Part shown: positions 8,075-13,546 of the stretch, piece after piece
Numbering within the stretch: the stretch's first letter is position 1
Layout: every line of letters starts with the position of its first letter
Source: JBCBKZ01 sp039026975
Lineage (GTDB): Bacteria; Bacteroidota; Bacteroidia; J057
Reading direction: 5' to 3'
NCBI GenBank assembly: GCA_039026975.1
Contig: JBCCLI010000159.1
Location: 1 to 13,546 of the forward strand
DNA: 13,546 bases
The notes under the pieces: generated by a model
Seen by the model: the letters and a program-made list of their open reading frames with translations, nothing else
The model's database searches: none
What the model was told of the DNA's origin: nothing
Position numbers and translations under genes: made by a program

Positions 8075-8449
8075 ATGAATATTTCTAAACTTTCTCTACT
8101 AGCAGGAGCATTCTTTGGGCTAACGGCTGTTATTCTAGGTGCTATGGCTTCCCATAGCTTCCGTGAGATACTGGAACCCTATCAGTTAGAATCTTTCCGC
8201 ACAGGCGTCCGCTATCAAATGTATCATGCCTTTCTCCTGCTTATTCTTGGATGGATGCAGACAGATATTAAGGGGGCTTCCTTTAAATGGATGATAGGCC
8301 TACTGATAGTAGGTGTGCTCATGTTCTCTGGCTCTATTTACTTGTTAGTACTTACCTCTTTCAAGCTAGGGATCATTACCCCCATAGGTGGTAGTCTACT
8401 TATTATAGCATGGGCCTTACTGTTAGTCCAGATTCTAAGGAAAAAGTAA
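8075..8449 (+). CDS. DUF423 family small membrane protein
   Basis: A 124-residue protein with four hydrophobic segments and the typical DUF423 (YgdD-like) opening: a first helix LLAGAFFGLTAVILGAMASH, then SFRTGVRYQMYHAF, then two further helices with FSGSIYLL and ITPIGG. Function of the family is not established; it is an inner membrane protein. I start it at the ATG at 8075 because family members begin a few residues before the first helix. A TTG at 8054 would add seven polar residues (TSNQAD and the initiator) and looks spurious. It is divergent from the rhomboid gene and convergent with the lytic transglycosylase gene. Confidence 0.9.
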   Translation: MNISKLSLLAGAFFGLTAVILGAMASHSFREILEPYQLESFRTGVRYQMYHAFLLLILGWMQTDIKGASFKWMIGLLIVGVLMFSGSIYLLVLTSFKLGIITPIGGSLLIIAWALLLVQILRKK

Positions 8450-8454
8450 GTCTA

Positions 8455-8480
8455 GGAGAGACGTGATTCTCCATTCTTTC
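8455..8480 (+). terminator. Weak terminator candidate after the DUF423 gene
   Basis: GGAGAG (8455-8460) can pair with TTCTCC (8467-8472, one G-U pair) around a six-base loop, followed by a T-rich but interrupted tail (ATTCTTTC). It is six bases past the stop codon. Stem and tail are both marginal. Confidence 0.35.
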
Positions 8481-8526
8481 AAATATGAGACATCAGGATT
8501 TTCCGACAAGAATAGTAAACTCGATA

Positions 8527-10020
8527 CTATTTTACCCTGATCCGTTGGCCTATGTCCAGCTTGGACGGATTCATTCCGGGGTTAAGAGCAGTGATATTAG
8601 ATACGCTGACGCCTGGATACTGTCTGGAGATTTCCCAGAGGGTTTCTCCCTTACGTACCGTATGGTAGGCAGGACCGTTTGAGGGAACTGGGCCGGTAAC
8701 AGCCACAGATTTACCCGTAGATTCTTTCCTGGCAGCACTTTTTCCGCCATAAATCTTTAATCGTTGGCCCACTTTAATCCTATACCCCCTCAGGTTATTC
8801 CATCTGGCTATAGATCTGGCAGATACCCCAAAACGCTCTGCTATGGTCCCAACTACATCTCCTGAGCGAACTGTGTAATACTTGGGCTTGCCAGAAGGCT
8901 CCTTATATCTAGTGCTGTACTTTGCATTGATTGCTTTTACTTGCGGACTGGCTGATGCGTATTGTGAACGCTTTTTTCCATACTTTCTTAACAAGCTTGG
9001 CTCATGCATCACAAAGTATTCAGCAGCGGGCTTGGGAATATTTAAAACATACGGCTTCTCAGAATAGGGGATCCTCTTTAATTTAAGTTCAGGATTTAAG
9101 AAAATCAGTTCTTCGTAGGAAGAGTTAGTTGCCTCTGCTATTTCTGAGAGGGTAATATCCATTCTCCTAATGTGAAGGGTGTCCGTATTTAATCCAAAAT
9201 CTACATACACAGGATAGAGATTATGGTCTGAAGCATACTCAAAAGTATAAGATGCAGCTATGAAAGCAGGTACGTACCCTCTGGTTTCTCTAGGTAGATA
9301 AGACATAATTTCCCAGAAATTACTTTTACCTCCTGAGCGAATGATAGCCTTTCTTACATTACCCATACCACAGTTATAGGAGGCTATAGCCAACAGCCAA
9401 TCTCCAAACATATCATAGGCATCCTGCAGGTATTTAGTAGCTGCGATAGTAGACTTTAGAGGATCTCTTCTTTCATCTACATAAGAATTTACTGTTAGTC
9501 CATACTGCTTACCCGTATGGTACATAAACTGCCAAAGACCGGTAGCACCTACTCTAGATCTGGCATGAGGATTTAAAGCACTTTCTACTATAGGCAGGTA
9601 TTTCAATTCCATGGGAAGGCCTGCGGCATCAAGTTCTCTTTCAAAAATAGGAAAGTAGGCCTTGGATAAGCCCAGCATTCTAGATACCTGATCTCTTCTT
9701 CTTACCGTGTATAGATCTATAAATTTCTTAACTGTATAGTTATAATCCATAGAAATGACAGCAGGAATATTATCCAGTCTACTTTCTATGGTGTTAGTCC
9801 GTACTACAGGGACATCATTAGACCTGTAATTTCTGGTATTTAAAATCAGCGTGTCGTATACACTGCTTACCTGATTATCAAATGAATAATCCTTATCTAA
9901 CCCATCCAGTAAAGCCGAAATAGGCTGAATCTCATCAGGGTCTTTCTCATTGACCTGCGCATATACTATTTGGAGAAGGAAAATAAAGGAAAGAAAAATG
10001 GCTCTAATTGGTGCTCCCAT
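8527..10020 (-). CDS. mltD: Membrane-bound/secreted lytic murein transglycosylase D with LysM domains
   Basis: This 497-residue secreted enzyme should cleave peptidoglycan glycan strands with 1,6-anhydro-muramic acid products. A signal peptide spans residues 1-21 (A-Q junction, no lipobox cysteine, unlike the lipoprotein MltD of enterobacteria). The SLT domain covers about 115-265, with catalytic Glu146 in LPIVESALNP, GLWQFM (161-166) and SYNCGMGNV (214-222). A divergent LysM-like stretch lies near 287-332. Two clear LysM repeats follow: YYTVRSGD to QRLKIYGG (about 381-426) and YHTVRKGE to the C terminus (about 452-497). The region 25-110 is low-complexity and probably a linker. The gene is monocistronic, convergent to DUF423 and divergent from rpmB. 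The symbol is given by architecture. Confidence 0.93.
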   Translation of the reverse strand: MGAPIRAIFLSFIFLLQIVYAQVNEKDPDEIQPISALLDGLDKDYSFDNQVSSVYDTLILNTRNYRSNDVPVVRTNTIESRLDNIPAVISMDYNYTVKKFIDLYTVRRRDQVSRMLGLSKAYFPIFERELDAAGLPMELKYLPIVESALNPHARSRVGATGLWQFMYHTGKQYGLTVNSYVDERRDPLKSTIAATKYLQDAYDMFGDWLLAIASYNCGMGNVRKAIIRSGGKSNFWEIMSYLPRETRGYVPAFIAASYTFEYASDHNLYPVYVDFGLNTDTLHIRRMDITLSEIAEATNSSYEELIFLNPELKLKRIPYSEKPYVLNIPKPAAEYFVMHEPSLLRKYGKKRSQYASASPQVKAINAKYSTRYKEPSGKPKYYTVRSGDVVGTIAERFGVSARSIARWNNLRGYRIKVGQRLKIYGGKSAARKESTGKSVAVTGPVPSNGPAYHTVRKGETLWEISRQYPGVSVSNITALNPGMNPSKLDIGQRIRVK

Positions 10021-10258
10021 GTAATGTAGAATTAGCTACAGATAGTCAATTTAAGGCATATCATAAACTTCATCAAAAAAATAGATACAATTCTTATGAT
10101 AATGACCTAAGAATTTTCATTATCCATATTTTCCATTTTTTAACTAATTATGCCCTATGATGTTCAAAGATACTGTTACAAGCGTAGGCTTGAATAAGGT
10201 ATTCTGAATGCTTGTACATCTGCCTACATTCCAAAATCATTTCTTTATTAGGTAACTC

Positions 10259-10289
10259 TTTGACATTCCCAAATATTTGATGATATTTG
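10259..10289 (+). promoter_or_regulatory. Putative rpmB promoter
   Basis: TTTGACA (10259-10265) supplies a good -33/-35 element. TATTTG at 10284-10289, about 20 bases downstream, resembles the TTTG half of the Bacteroidetes -7 box. The start codon follows 26 bases later. Position and spacing fit a strong ribosomal-protein promoter, but the -7 match is incomplete (its TA dinucleotide is misplaced). Confidence 0.45.
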
Positions 10290-10314
10290 CAGTCCGTTTG
10301 AAAATGATATTATT

Positions 10315-10551
10315 ATGGCGAGAGTTTGTCAGGTTACAGGAAAAAGAACTATTGCAGGGAACCACGTTTCCAAGGCACATAATAAAGTAAAGCGTAGATT
10401 TTACCCAAATCTGCAGAAAAAGCGTTTCTACATCCCCGAAGAAGATAGGTGGATTACCCTAAAGGTATCTACCAAAGGAATAAGAATCATCAATAAAAAG
10501 GGAATAAGTGCCGTGTTGAAGGATCTTCGTGCGCAAGGCATAAAATACTAG
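10315..10551 (+). CDS. rpmB: 50S ribosomal protein L28
   Basis: A 78-residue, strongly basic protein with the L28 signature: MARVCQVTGKR at the start, GNHVSKAHNKVKRRFYPNLQ (15-34) and DRWITLKVSTKGIRIINKKG (44-63). It is a structural component of the large ribosomal subunit. The length is full for Bacteroidetes L28. The four-cysteine zinc set seen in some L28 paralogues is absent (only Cys5), so this is the zinc-free type. The gene is preceded by a recognisable promoter and closed by a hairpin 24 bases after the stop. In many Bacteroidetes, to my knowledge, rpmG (L33) and a small DUF4295 gene follow directly; neither is here. Confidence 0.97.
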   Translation: MARVCQVTGKRTIAGNHVSKAHNKVKRRFYPNLQKKRFYIPEEDRWITLKVSTKGIRIINKKGISAVLKDLRAQGIKY

Positions 10552-10575
10552 AATTCCCTTCTGATAAATGTATAT

Positions 10576-10617
10576 ACAGACTCAAATGGGGTTCTCCATC
10601 TGAGTCTGTTTCATTTT
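10576..10617 (+). terminator. Intrinsic terminator of rpmB
   Basis: ACAGACTCA (10576-10584) pairs perfectly with TGAGTCTGT (10601-10609). Inside, ATGG and CCAT can extend the stem after a mismatch. The tail TTTCATTTT is T-rich but interrupted. The strong stem close to the stop supports termination right after rpmB. Confidence 0.8.
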
Positions 10618-10703
10618 AATTCCATTTCAGAGGCAACCTACTTCCTCTCAGTCGAGATAAATGTATAAAGCTTATACACAAACTTCAGACCGTGGTGCTT
10701 ATC

Positions 10704-11951
10704 ATGAGAAACTCTTCCATTTTCGTCATATATTTTACGCTTCTGTTTTCTGTTGGCTTTGCCCAATCTCCTAGTAGATCAGGGAATCCGGCACCTCAAG
10801 AATCTAAAGCTTCTTTAAGGACTTTTCCCTGCGGGGGAGAAGCTATCTTAGAAGAGAACTTTAATGGCACTACCATTCCTGCCTCATGGACTACCTTAGA
10901 CCTGGATGGACTGACTCCTAAAGCGGAAATTCAATCCATCATATCTGCAGGATGGCAGAGTTCATTTGATTTTAAAGATTCTTCTAACAGAGCCCTGGTT
11001 TCCCCTTCATGGTATGAAGGAACTACCCAGGCAAGTGATGACTGGCTGATAAGTCCAGCCATAGCTATAGATGGGAATATCTGCTTATCATGGTATGCAT
11101 ATTCTCAAGATCAGAATCACCCTGAAAGCTATGAAGTTTTATACTCCACCACTACCCCGGACCCAGATAGCTTTTTGGTTAACCCAAGCTTGGTGAGTAT
11201 TGCCGCAGAAAGCTTTGATCTTAATTTCCGTTCCCTCTCTCTGGAATCATTTAGTGGTCAAACCATTTATCTTGCCTTCAGACAAACTACTTCAGATGGA
11301 TTTATTCTATTTTTAGATGACATTAGGTTAGCCAGAGTTCAAAATGTAGACCTGGGGGCAGTAGCAATAGACATAAATGCTACTAATGCCGGAGATAGTA
11401 TTTTCAGAGTGTCAGCAGCCCTGAGAAATTTTGGTTCCAGTACCTATAATGAAGACTCTGCTCTGAATGTATTCTACAGCATAGATGGGGGAGAACCTAA
11501 TGAGACAGTGTTAACAGATACCATCTCTCTGGCGGCTAATGATACCCTCCAATTTACTTATGATAGTTTATGGACTAATCCAGTAGATGGATGGTATGAA
11601 ATCTGTGTATGGACTGACAATGGCCTGGATTCCAATTCTGCTAATGACACCAGCTGCATCTTCTTCCCCATAGGAACGGCCGTAAGCGTTAGCCCGGCAC
11701 TTAGTACGCCTTCCCTCAGGCTGTACCCTAATCCAGTGAGTGAGAGAATCTTTTTTGAGTTGCCAGATGACTTCCCCCTCTCAGGAACTAACCTAACGGT
11801 CTTCAATCTATATGGGCTACGAGTAAAAACCCTGAAGCTCAAAGAGCGACAGGGTTGGTTAACTATGCGCGACTTAGATGCAGGATTGTACTTTTTTAGA
11901 CTTTCTCATCCTACTGGCACTAGTTCTCTAATCCGTGTGGTTAAGCATTAA
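10704..11951 (+). CDS. Secreted T9SS cargo protein with choice-of-anchor J-like domain
   Basis: A 415-residue extracellular or surface protein. The signal peptide MRNSSIFVIYFTLLFSVGFA ends in A-Q. Residues about 34-215 resemble the jelly-roll 'choice-of-anchor J'/cleaved adhesin module: EENFNGTTIPASWTTLDLDG, DDWLISPAI, LSWYAYS, and the closing FLDDIRLA. A beta-sandwich of the CARDB type follows (about 218-325: VDLGAVAIDI, NFGSSTYNEDS, ICVWTDNGLDSNSANDT). The last 75 residues are a type A T9SS sorting tail: LRLYPNPVSERIFFELP, FNLYGLRVKTL, LDAGLYFFRL, ending VVKH. The tail directs export through the outer membrane by the PorSS machinery. I chose the ATG at 10704 over GTGs at 10692/10695 because the signal peptide then begins normally. 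No catalytic domain is seen; an adhesin or ligand-binding role is plausible but unproven. Confidence 0.88.
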   Translation: MRNSSIFVIYFTLLFSVGFAQSPSRSGNPAPQESKASLRTFPCGGEAILEENFNGTTIPASWTTLDLDGLTPKAEIQSIISAGWQSSFDFKDSSNRALVSPSWYEGTTQASDDWLISPAIAIDGNICLSWYAYSQDQNHPESYEVLYSTTTPDPDSFLVNPSLVSIAAESFDLNFRSLSLESFSGQTIYLAFRQTTSDGFILFLDDIRLARVQNVDLGAVAIDINATNAGDSIFRVSAALRNFGSSTYNEDSALNVFYSIDGGEPNETVLTDTISLAANDTLQFTYDSLWTNPVDGWYEICVWTDNGLDSNSANDTSCIFFPIGTAVSVSPALSTPSLRLYPNPVSERIFFELPDDFPLSGTNLTVFNLYGLRVKTLKLKERQGWLTMRDLDAGLYFFRLSHPTGTSSLIRVVKH

Positions 11952-11956
11952 TTCAG

Positions 11957-12274
11957 CTAACTCGGTGGAATAGGGTCAATGTAGCAAGGAGTCTGGAAAA
12001 TTTCCTCCGGTTCACCATACTCGTTAATTGTGTGGATGGTTAGCGTCCTTCCCCTCTGGTAGCCTTCTAGAATGATTTGCTGTCTGTTTTTCTCCAGTCG
12101 AAACTTCAGCGGAGTCATGGCACTATCATTAAAGGTTACAGATGTGATCTTCTGTACAGGTTGTTTCAGAAAGATCTGATACTGAGGAAGCGTTAGGTTT
12201 TTCCGTAATTCAGGCTGAGCAATTATCATTTGGGCTGCGAGCAAGTACAGTATCAATCCAATGATTTCCCTCAT
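11957..12274 (-). CDS. Small secreted hypothetical protein
   Basis: A 105-residue protein with a signal peptide (MREIIGLILYLLAAQMIIA, then Q) and a mature part of about 85 residues with alternating hydrophobic pattern that suggests beta strands (TSVTFNDSAMTPLKFRLEK, QIILEGYQRGRTLTIHTINE). A single Cys lies near the C terminus (TPCYIDPIPPS). There is no lipobox, membrane anchor or recognised domain. It converges on the T9SS cargo gene, the stops being five bases apart. That it is a real gene is supported by the signal peptide and by lack of a competing frame; the function is unknown. Confidence 0.65.
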   Translation of the reverse strand: MREIIGLILYLLAAQMIIAQPELRKNLTLPQYQIFLKQPVQKITSVTFNDSAMTPLKFRLEKNRQQIILEGYQRGRTLTIHTINEYGEPEEIFQTPCYIDPIPPS

Positions 12275-12757
12275 TCAGCTAGGCGTCAGATTAATTATCT
12301 CTTATTTTGATTAACTATAAAACAAATATTTTAAATAGTTAAATATTTTTCTAAACCTCCCTTACTAGCTGTATTATTTAGCCCCTGAATTGCGTCTATT
12401 TTTGCCTGAGTAGGACAAGTTCTATCTCTTTTTTACTGAAGAAACTACTTAATAAAATATACGTTTATTTAATGTATAAGCCATTTTTATATAGTACTTT
12501 TCACTTTTAGACATTGAATAGTCATTTAATATCCTTTGATTATAATACAGAAAGAATATTTTAATAATTCAAAAAATTATTTGATTACCTATTCAATCTT
12601 AATTAGGCACTAAACAAAATACATCTACAGAAGAGTATCCAGCCATTAAGCCCACACCTGCATGAGGAGTTAGCAGGAGAAGAAAAAGAAAATGTATAGG
12701 CTTTGAAAAAGAAGCTCAGGATGGGGAATTAGCATAGGAAGATGATGGGTAGATCCA
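12275..12757. other. AT-rich gene-free region
   Basis: I see no credible coding frame, tRNA or recognised RNA motif in these 483 bases. The first 330 are very AT-rich and hold several inverted repeats. TTAACTAT (12311-12318) pairs with ATAGTTAA (12335-12342) and is followed by TTTTT. AATAATT (12563-12569) pairs with AATTATT (12575-12581). TTGAATAG (12514-12521) pairs with CTATTCAA (12589-12596) at a distance. The segment next to 12274 must hold the promoter of the small secreted protein; an AATATTTG-like -7 candidate lies at about 12324-12331 on the minus strand. The folA hairpin is at its right end. Confidence 0.6.
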
Positions 12758-12768
12758 TCACTTCCTAT
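12734..12768 (-). terminator. Hairpin across the folA stop codon
   Basis: ATAGGAAG (12734-12741) pairs with CTTCCTAT (12761-12768), and inside it GATGG (12744-12748) pairs with CCATC (12755-12759) around a six-base loop. The folA TGA (12758-12760) lies within the stem. On the minus strand no T-run follows, so it is either a weak terminator or an mRNA 3'-end stabilising structure. Confidence 0.45.
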
Positions 12769-13255
12769 CATACCAAACGAAATCATAATCATGCGGATTT
12801 TCATGGTCTGCCTGATGGCTTTCGCGCTTAACTACTTCCCATTCACTCATATTTACTTCCGGAAAGAAAGTATCTGCATCCACCTCAGTATGAATTTCCG
12901 TTAGAATCATCTTATTAGCCATTGGGATGGTTTGTGAGTACACACTTCCGCCTCCCAAAACGATAAGTTCCCGTTCATTCCTTTGGCTGGCGAAGTCCAA
13001 AATTTGCTGGATGGAGGAAAAGGTATCTCCTTGCCTGATAGATACCCCCTCTCTGGAGGTAAGCACCGCGTGGAAGGAGGCGGTAAAGTAATCTGTAGCG
13101 GCTATCTCCTCATAAGACCGTCTCCCCATTAACTGAAACTTCCCCTGAATGTGGGAAGTCAAAAAATCCCTATCTGCTGGCATGTCCCATGGAAGGCCGC
13201 CTTTTACCCCCAAGGCTAAGTTATCTGAAATCGCAGCTATGATGATAATGTCCAT
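12758..13255 (-). CDS. folA: Dihydrofolate reductase
   Basis: This cytoplasmic enzyme reduces dihydrofolate to tetrahydrofolate with NADPH, supplying one-carbon carriers for thymidylate and purine synthesis; it is the trimethoprim target. The 165-residue length is usual. Motifs: AAISDNLALGVKGGLPWDMPADRDF, split here as AAISDN (7-12) and the LPW loop (21-23) followed by the catalytic acid Asp28; MGRRSYEEI (43-51) contacts NADPH; GGGSVYSQ (101-108) is the cofactor pyrophosphate loop; ILTEIHTEVDADTFFPE (117-133) is the typical closing segment. No thymidylate synthase gene is adjacent. The upstream spacer contains a perfect 22-bp palindrome. The assignment is secure. Confidence 0.96.
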   Translation of the reverse strand: MDIIIIAAISDNLALGVKGGLPWDMPADRDFLTSHIQGKFQLMGRRSYEEIAATDYFTASFHAVLTSREGVSIRQGDTFSSIQQILDFASQRNERELIVLGGGSVYSQTIPMANKMILTEIHTEVDADTFFPEVNMSEWEVVKRESHQADHENPHDYDFVWYDRK

Positions 13256-13351
13256 CTGTGTATCCTATTTATATTCGGTAGTACTATAATTTTCTGGTTA
13301 TTATCCATGAAATGAAGTATTTAATTATCCTTGTCTTAGGATGAGCTGTTA

Positions 13352-13373
13352 GGTTCAGATCATGATCTGAACC
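13352..13373. repeat. Perfect 22-bp palindrome upstream of folA
   Basis: The half-sites GGTTCAGAT and ATCTGAACC flank a self-complementary CATG, giving a gap-free 22-bp dyad about 97 bases upstream of the folA start. It has no T-run, so it is not an intrinsic terminator. An operator for a dimeric regulator or an RNA hairpin in the folA leader are the two readings. Confidence 0.6.
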
Positions 13374-13458
13374 GACAATCTTTGATGCAAGGAAATGGCT
13401 AACAACAAGAAAAATGTAGCACTATTTATATTCTTCCTTCCTGTTAACATACTCACAA

Positions 13459-13485
13459 GAAAAAAGGGGGATAAAAACTCCCCCT
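13459..13485 (-). terminator. Intrinsic terminator of the gene at the right edge
   Basis: AGGGGGA and TCCCCCT (13465-13471 and 13479-13485) form a perfect 7-bp GC-rich stem with a seven-base loop. On the minus strand a run of six T follows. It lies about 25 bases beyond the stop codon of the partial gene and separates it from folA. Confidence 0.9.
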
Positions 13486-13509
13486 CATCTATTATGCTGT
13501 TATCTCCTG

Positions 13510-13546
13510 CTAAGCTGCTAGTGCCTTTCTTACATTCCTTACACTA
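13510..13546 (-). CDS. C-terminal end of an unidentified gene (partial)
   Basis: The minus strand reads S-V-R-N-V-R-K-A-L-A-A and then TAG at 13512-13510, and a strong intrinsic terminator follows 25 bases later on the same strand. This position makes it very likely the end of a real gene whose body lies to the right of the window. Eleven residues are too few to name the product. Confidence 0.55.
   Translation of the reverse strand, partial: SVRNVRKALAA

Noticed and set aside
8510..8533. AATAGT / ACTATT stem at the end of the lytic transglycosylase gene
   Set aside because: Only six AT-rich pairs and no T-run on the minus strand; not enough for a terminator call.
10692..10703. GTG starts for the T9SS cargo gene
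   Set aside because: They only add MVLI before a normal signal peptide that begins at the ATG at 10704.
13312..13344. A 10-residue rightward frame MKYLIILVLG followed by TGA
   Set aside because: It resembles the start of a signal peptide, but there is no continuation in any frame and no conserved context; most likely chance.
13397..13546. A rightward open frame starting MANNKKNVALFIFF and open to the window end
   Set aside because: It runs antisense through the strong minus-strand terminator (13459-13485) and the partial minus-strand gene, and its later residues look like random translation.

Overview
The window looks like ordinary chromosomal DNA of a Bacteroidetes bacterium, probably of the Cytophagales type. 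The clearest pointers are a secreted protein with a type IX secretion (T9SS) C-terminal sorting tail, candidate TAnnTTTG -7 promoter boxes, weak ribosome binding sites, AT-rich spacers between compact genes, and signal peptides ending in A-Q. No mobile element, CRISPR array, tRNA or rRNA was found.

Layout. 1-394: a hypothetical protein that may continue upstream of the window. 398-1618 (minus): aspartate-semialdehyde dehydrogenase (asd) followed with no gap by a tiny cytochrome b5-like protein. 1801-2883 (minus): mannose-1-phosphate guanylyltransferase with its own intrinsic terminator. 2884-3208: an AT-rich divergent spacer. 3221-3883: a secreted coiled-coil protein of unknown function, closed by a strong terminator. 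4172-7350: a translationally coupled pair, the ligase-associated DNA damage response DEXH helicase and the metallophosphoesterase PdeM. 7352-7981 (minus): a rhomboid protease. 8075-8449: a DUF423 membrane protein. 8527-10020 (minus): an MltD-type lytic transglycosylase with two clear LysM domains. 10315-10551: ribosomal protein L28 with promoter and terminator. 10704-11951: the T9SS cargo protein. 11957-12274 (minus): a small secreted hypothetical. 12275-12757: an AT-rich stretch without genes. 12758-13255 (minus): dihydrofolate reductase. 13510-13546 (minus): the last residues of an unidentified gene, followed by a strong terminator.

How the genes relate. Most are independent housekeeping units: lysine/threonine/methionine precursor synthesis (asd), GDP-mannose synthesis (manC), folate reduction (folA), translation (rpmB) and wall turnover (mltD). 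Two real operons are visible: asd with the cytochrome b5-like gene, and helicase with pdeM. The helicase/PdeM pair belongs to a known four-gene repair set whose ligase and exonuclease are not in this window.

I found no convincing new multi-gene system. The best leads are the helicase/PdeM pair split from its usual partners, L28 separated from its usual L33 neighbour, the zero-gap asd/cytochrome b5 pairing, and a perfect 22-bp palindrome upstream of folA.
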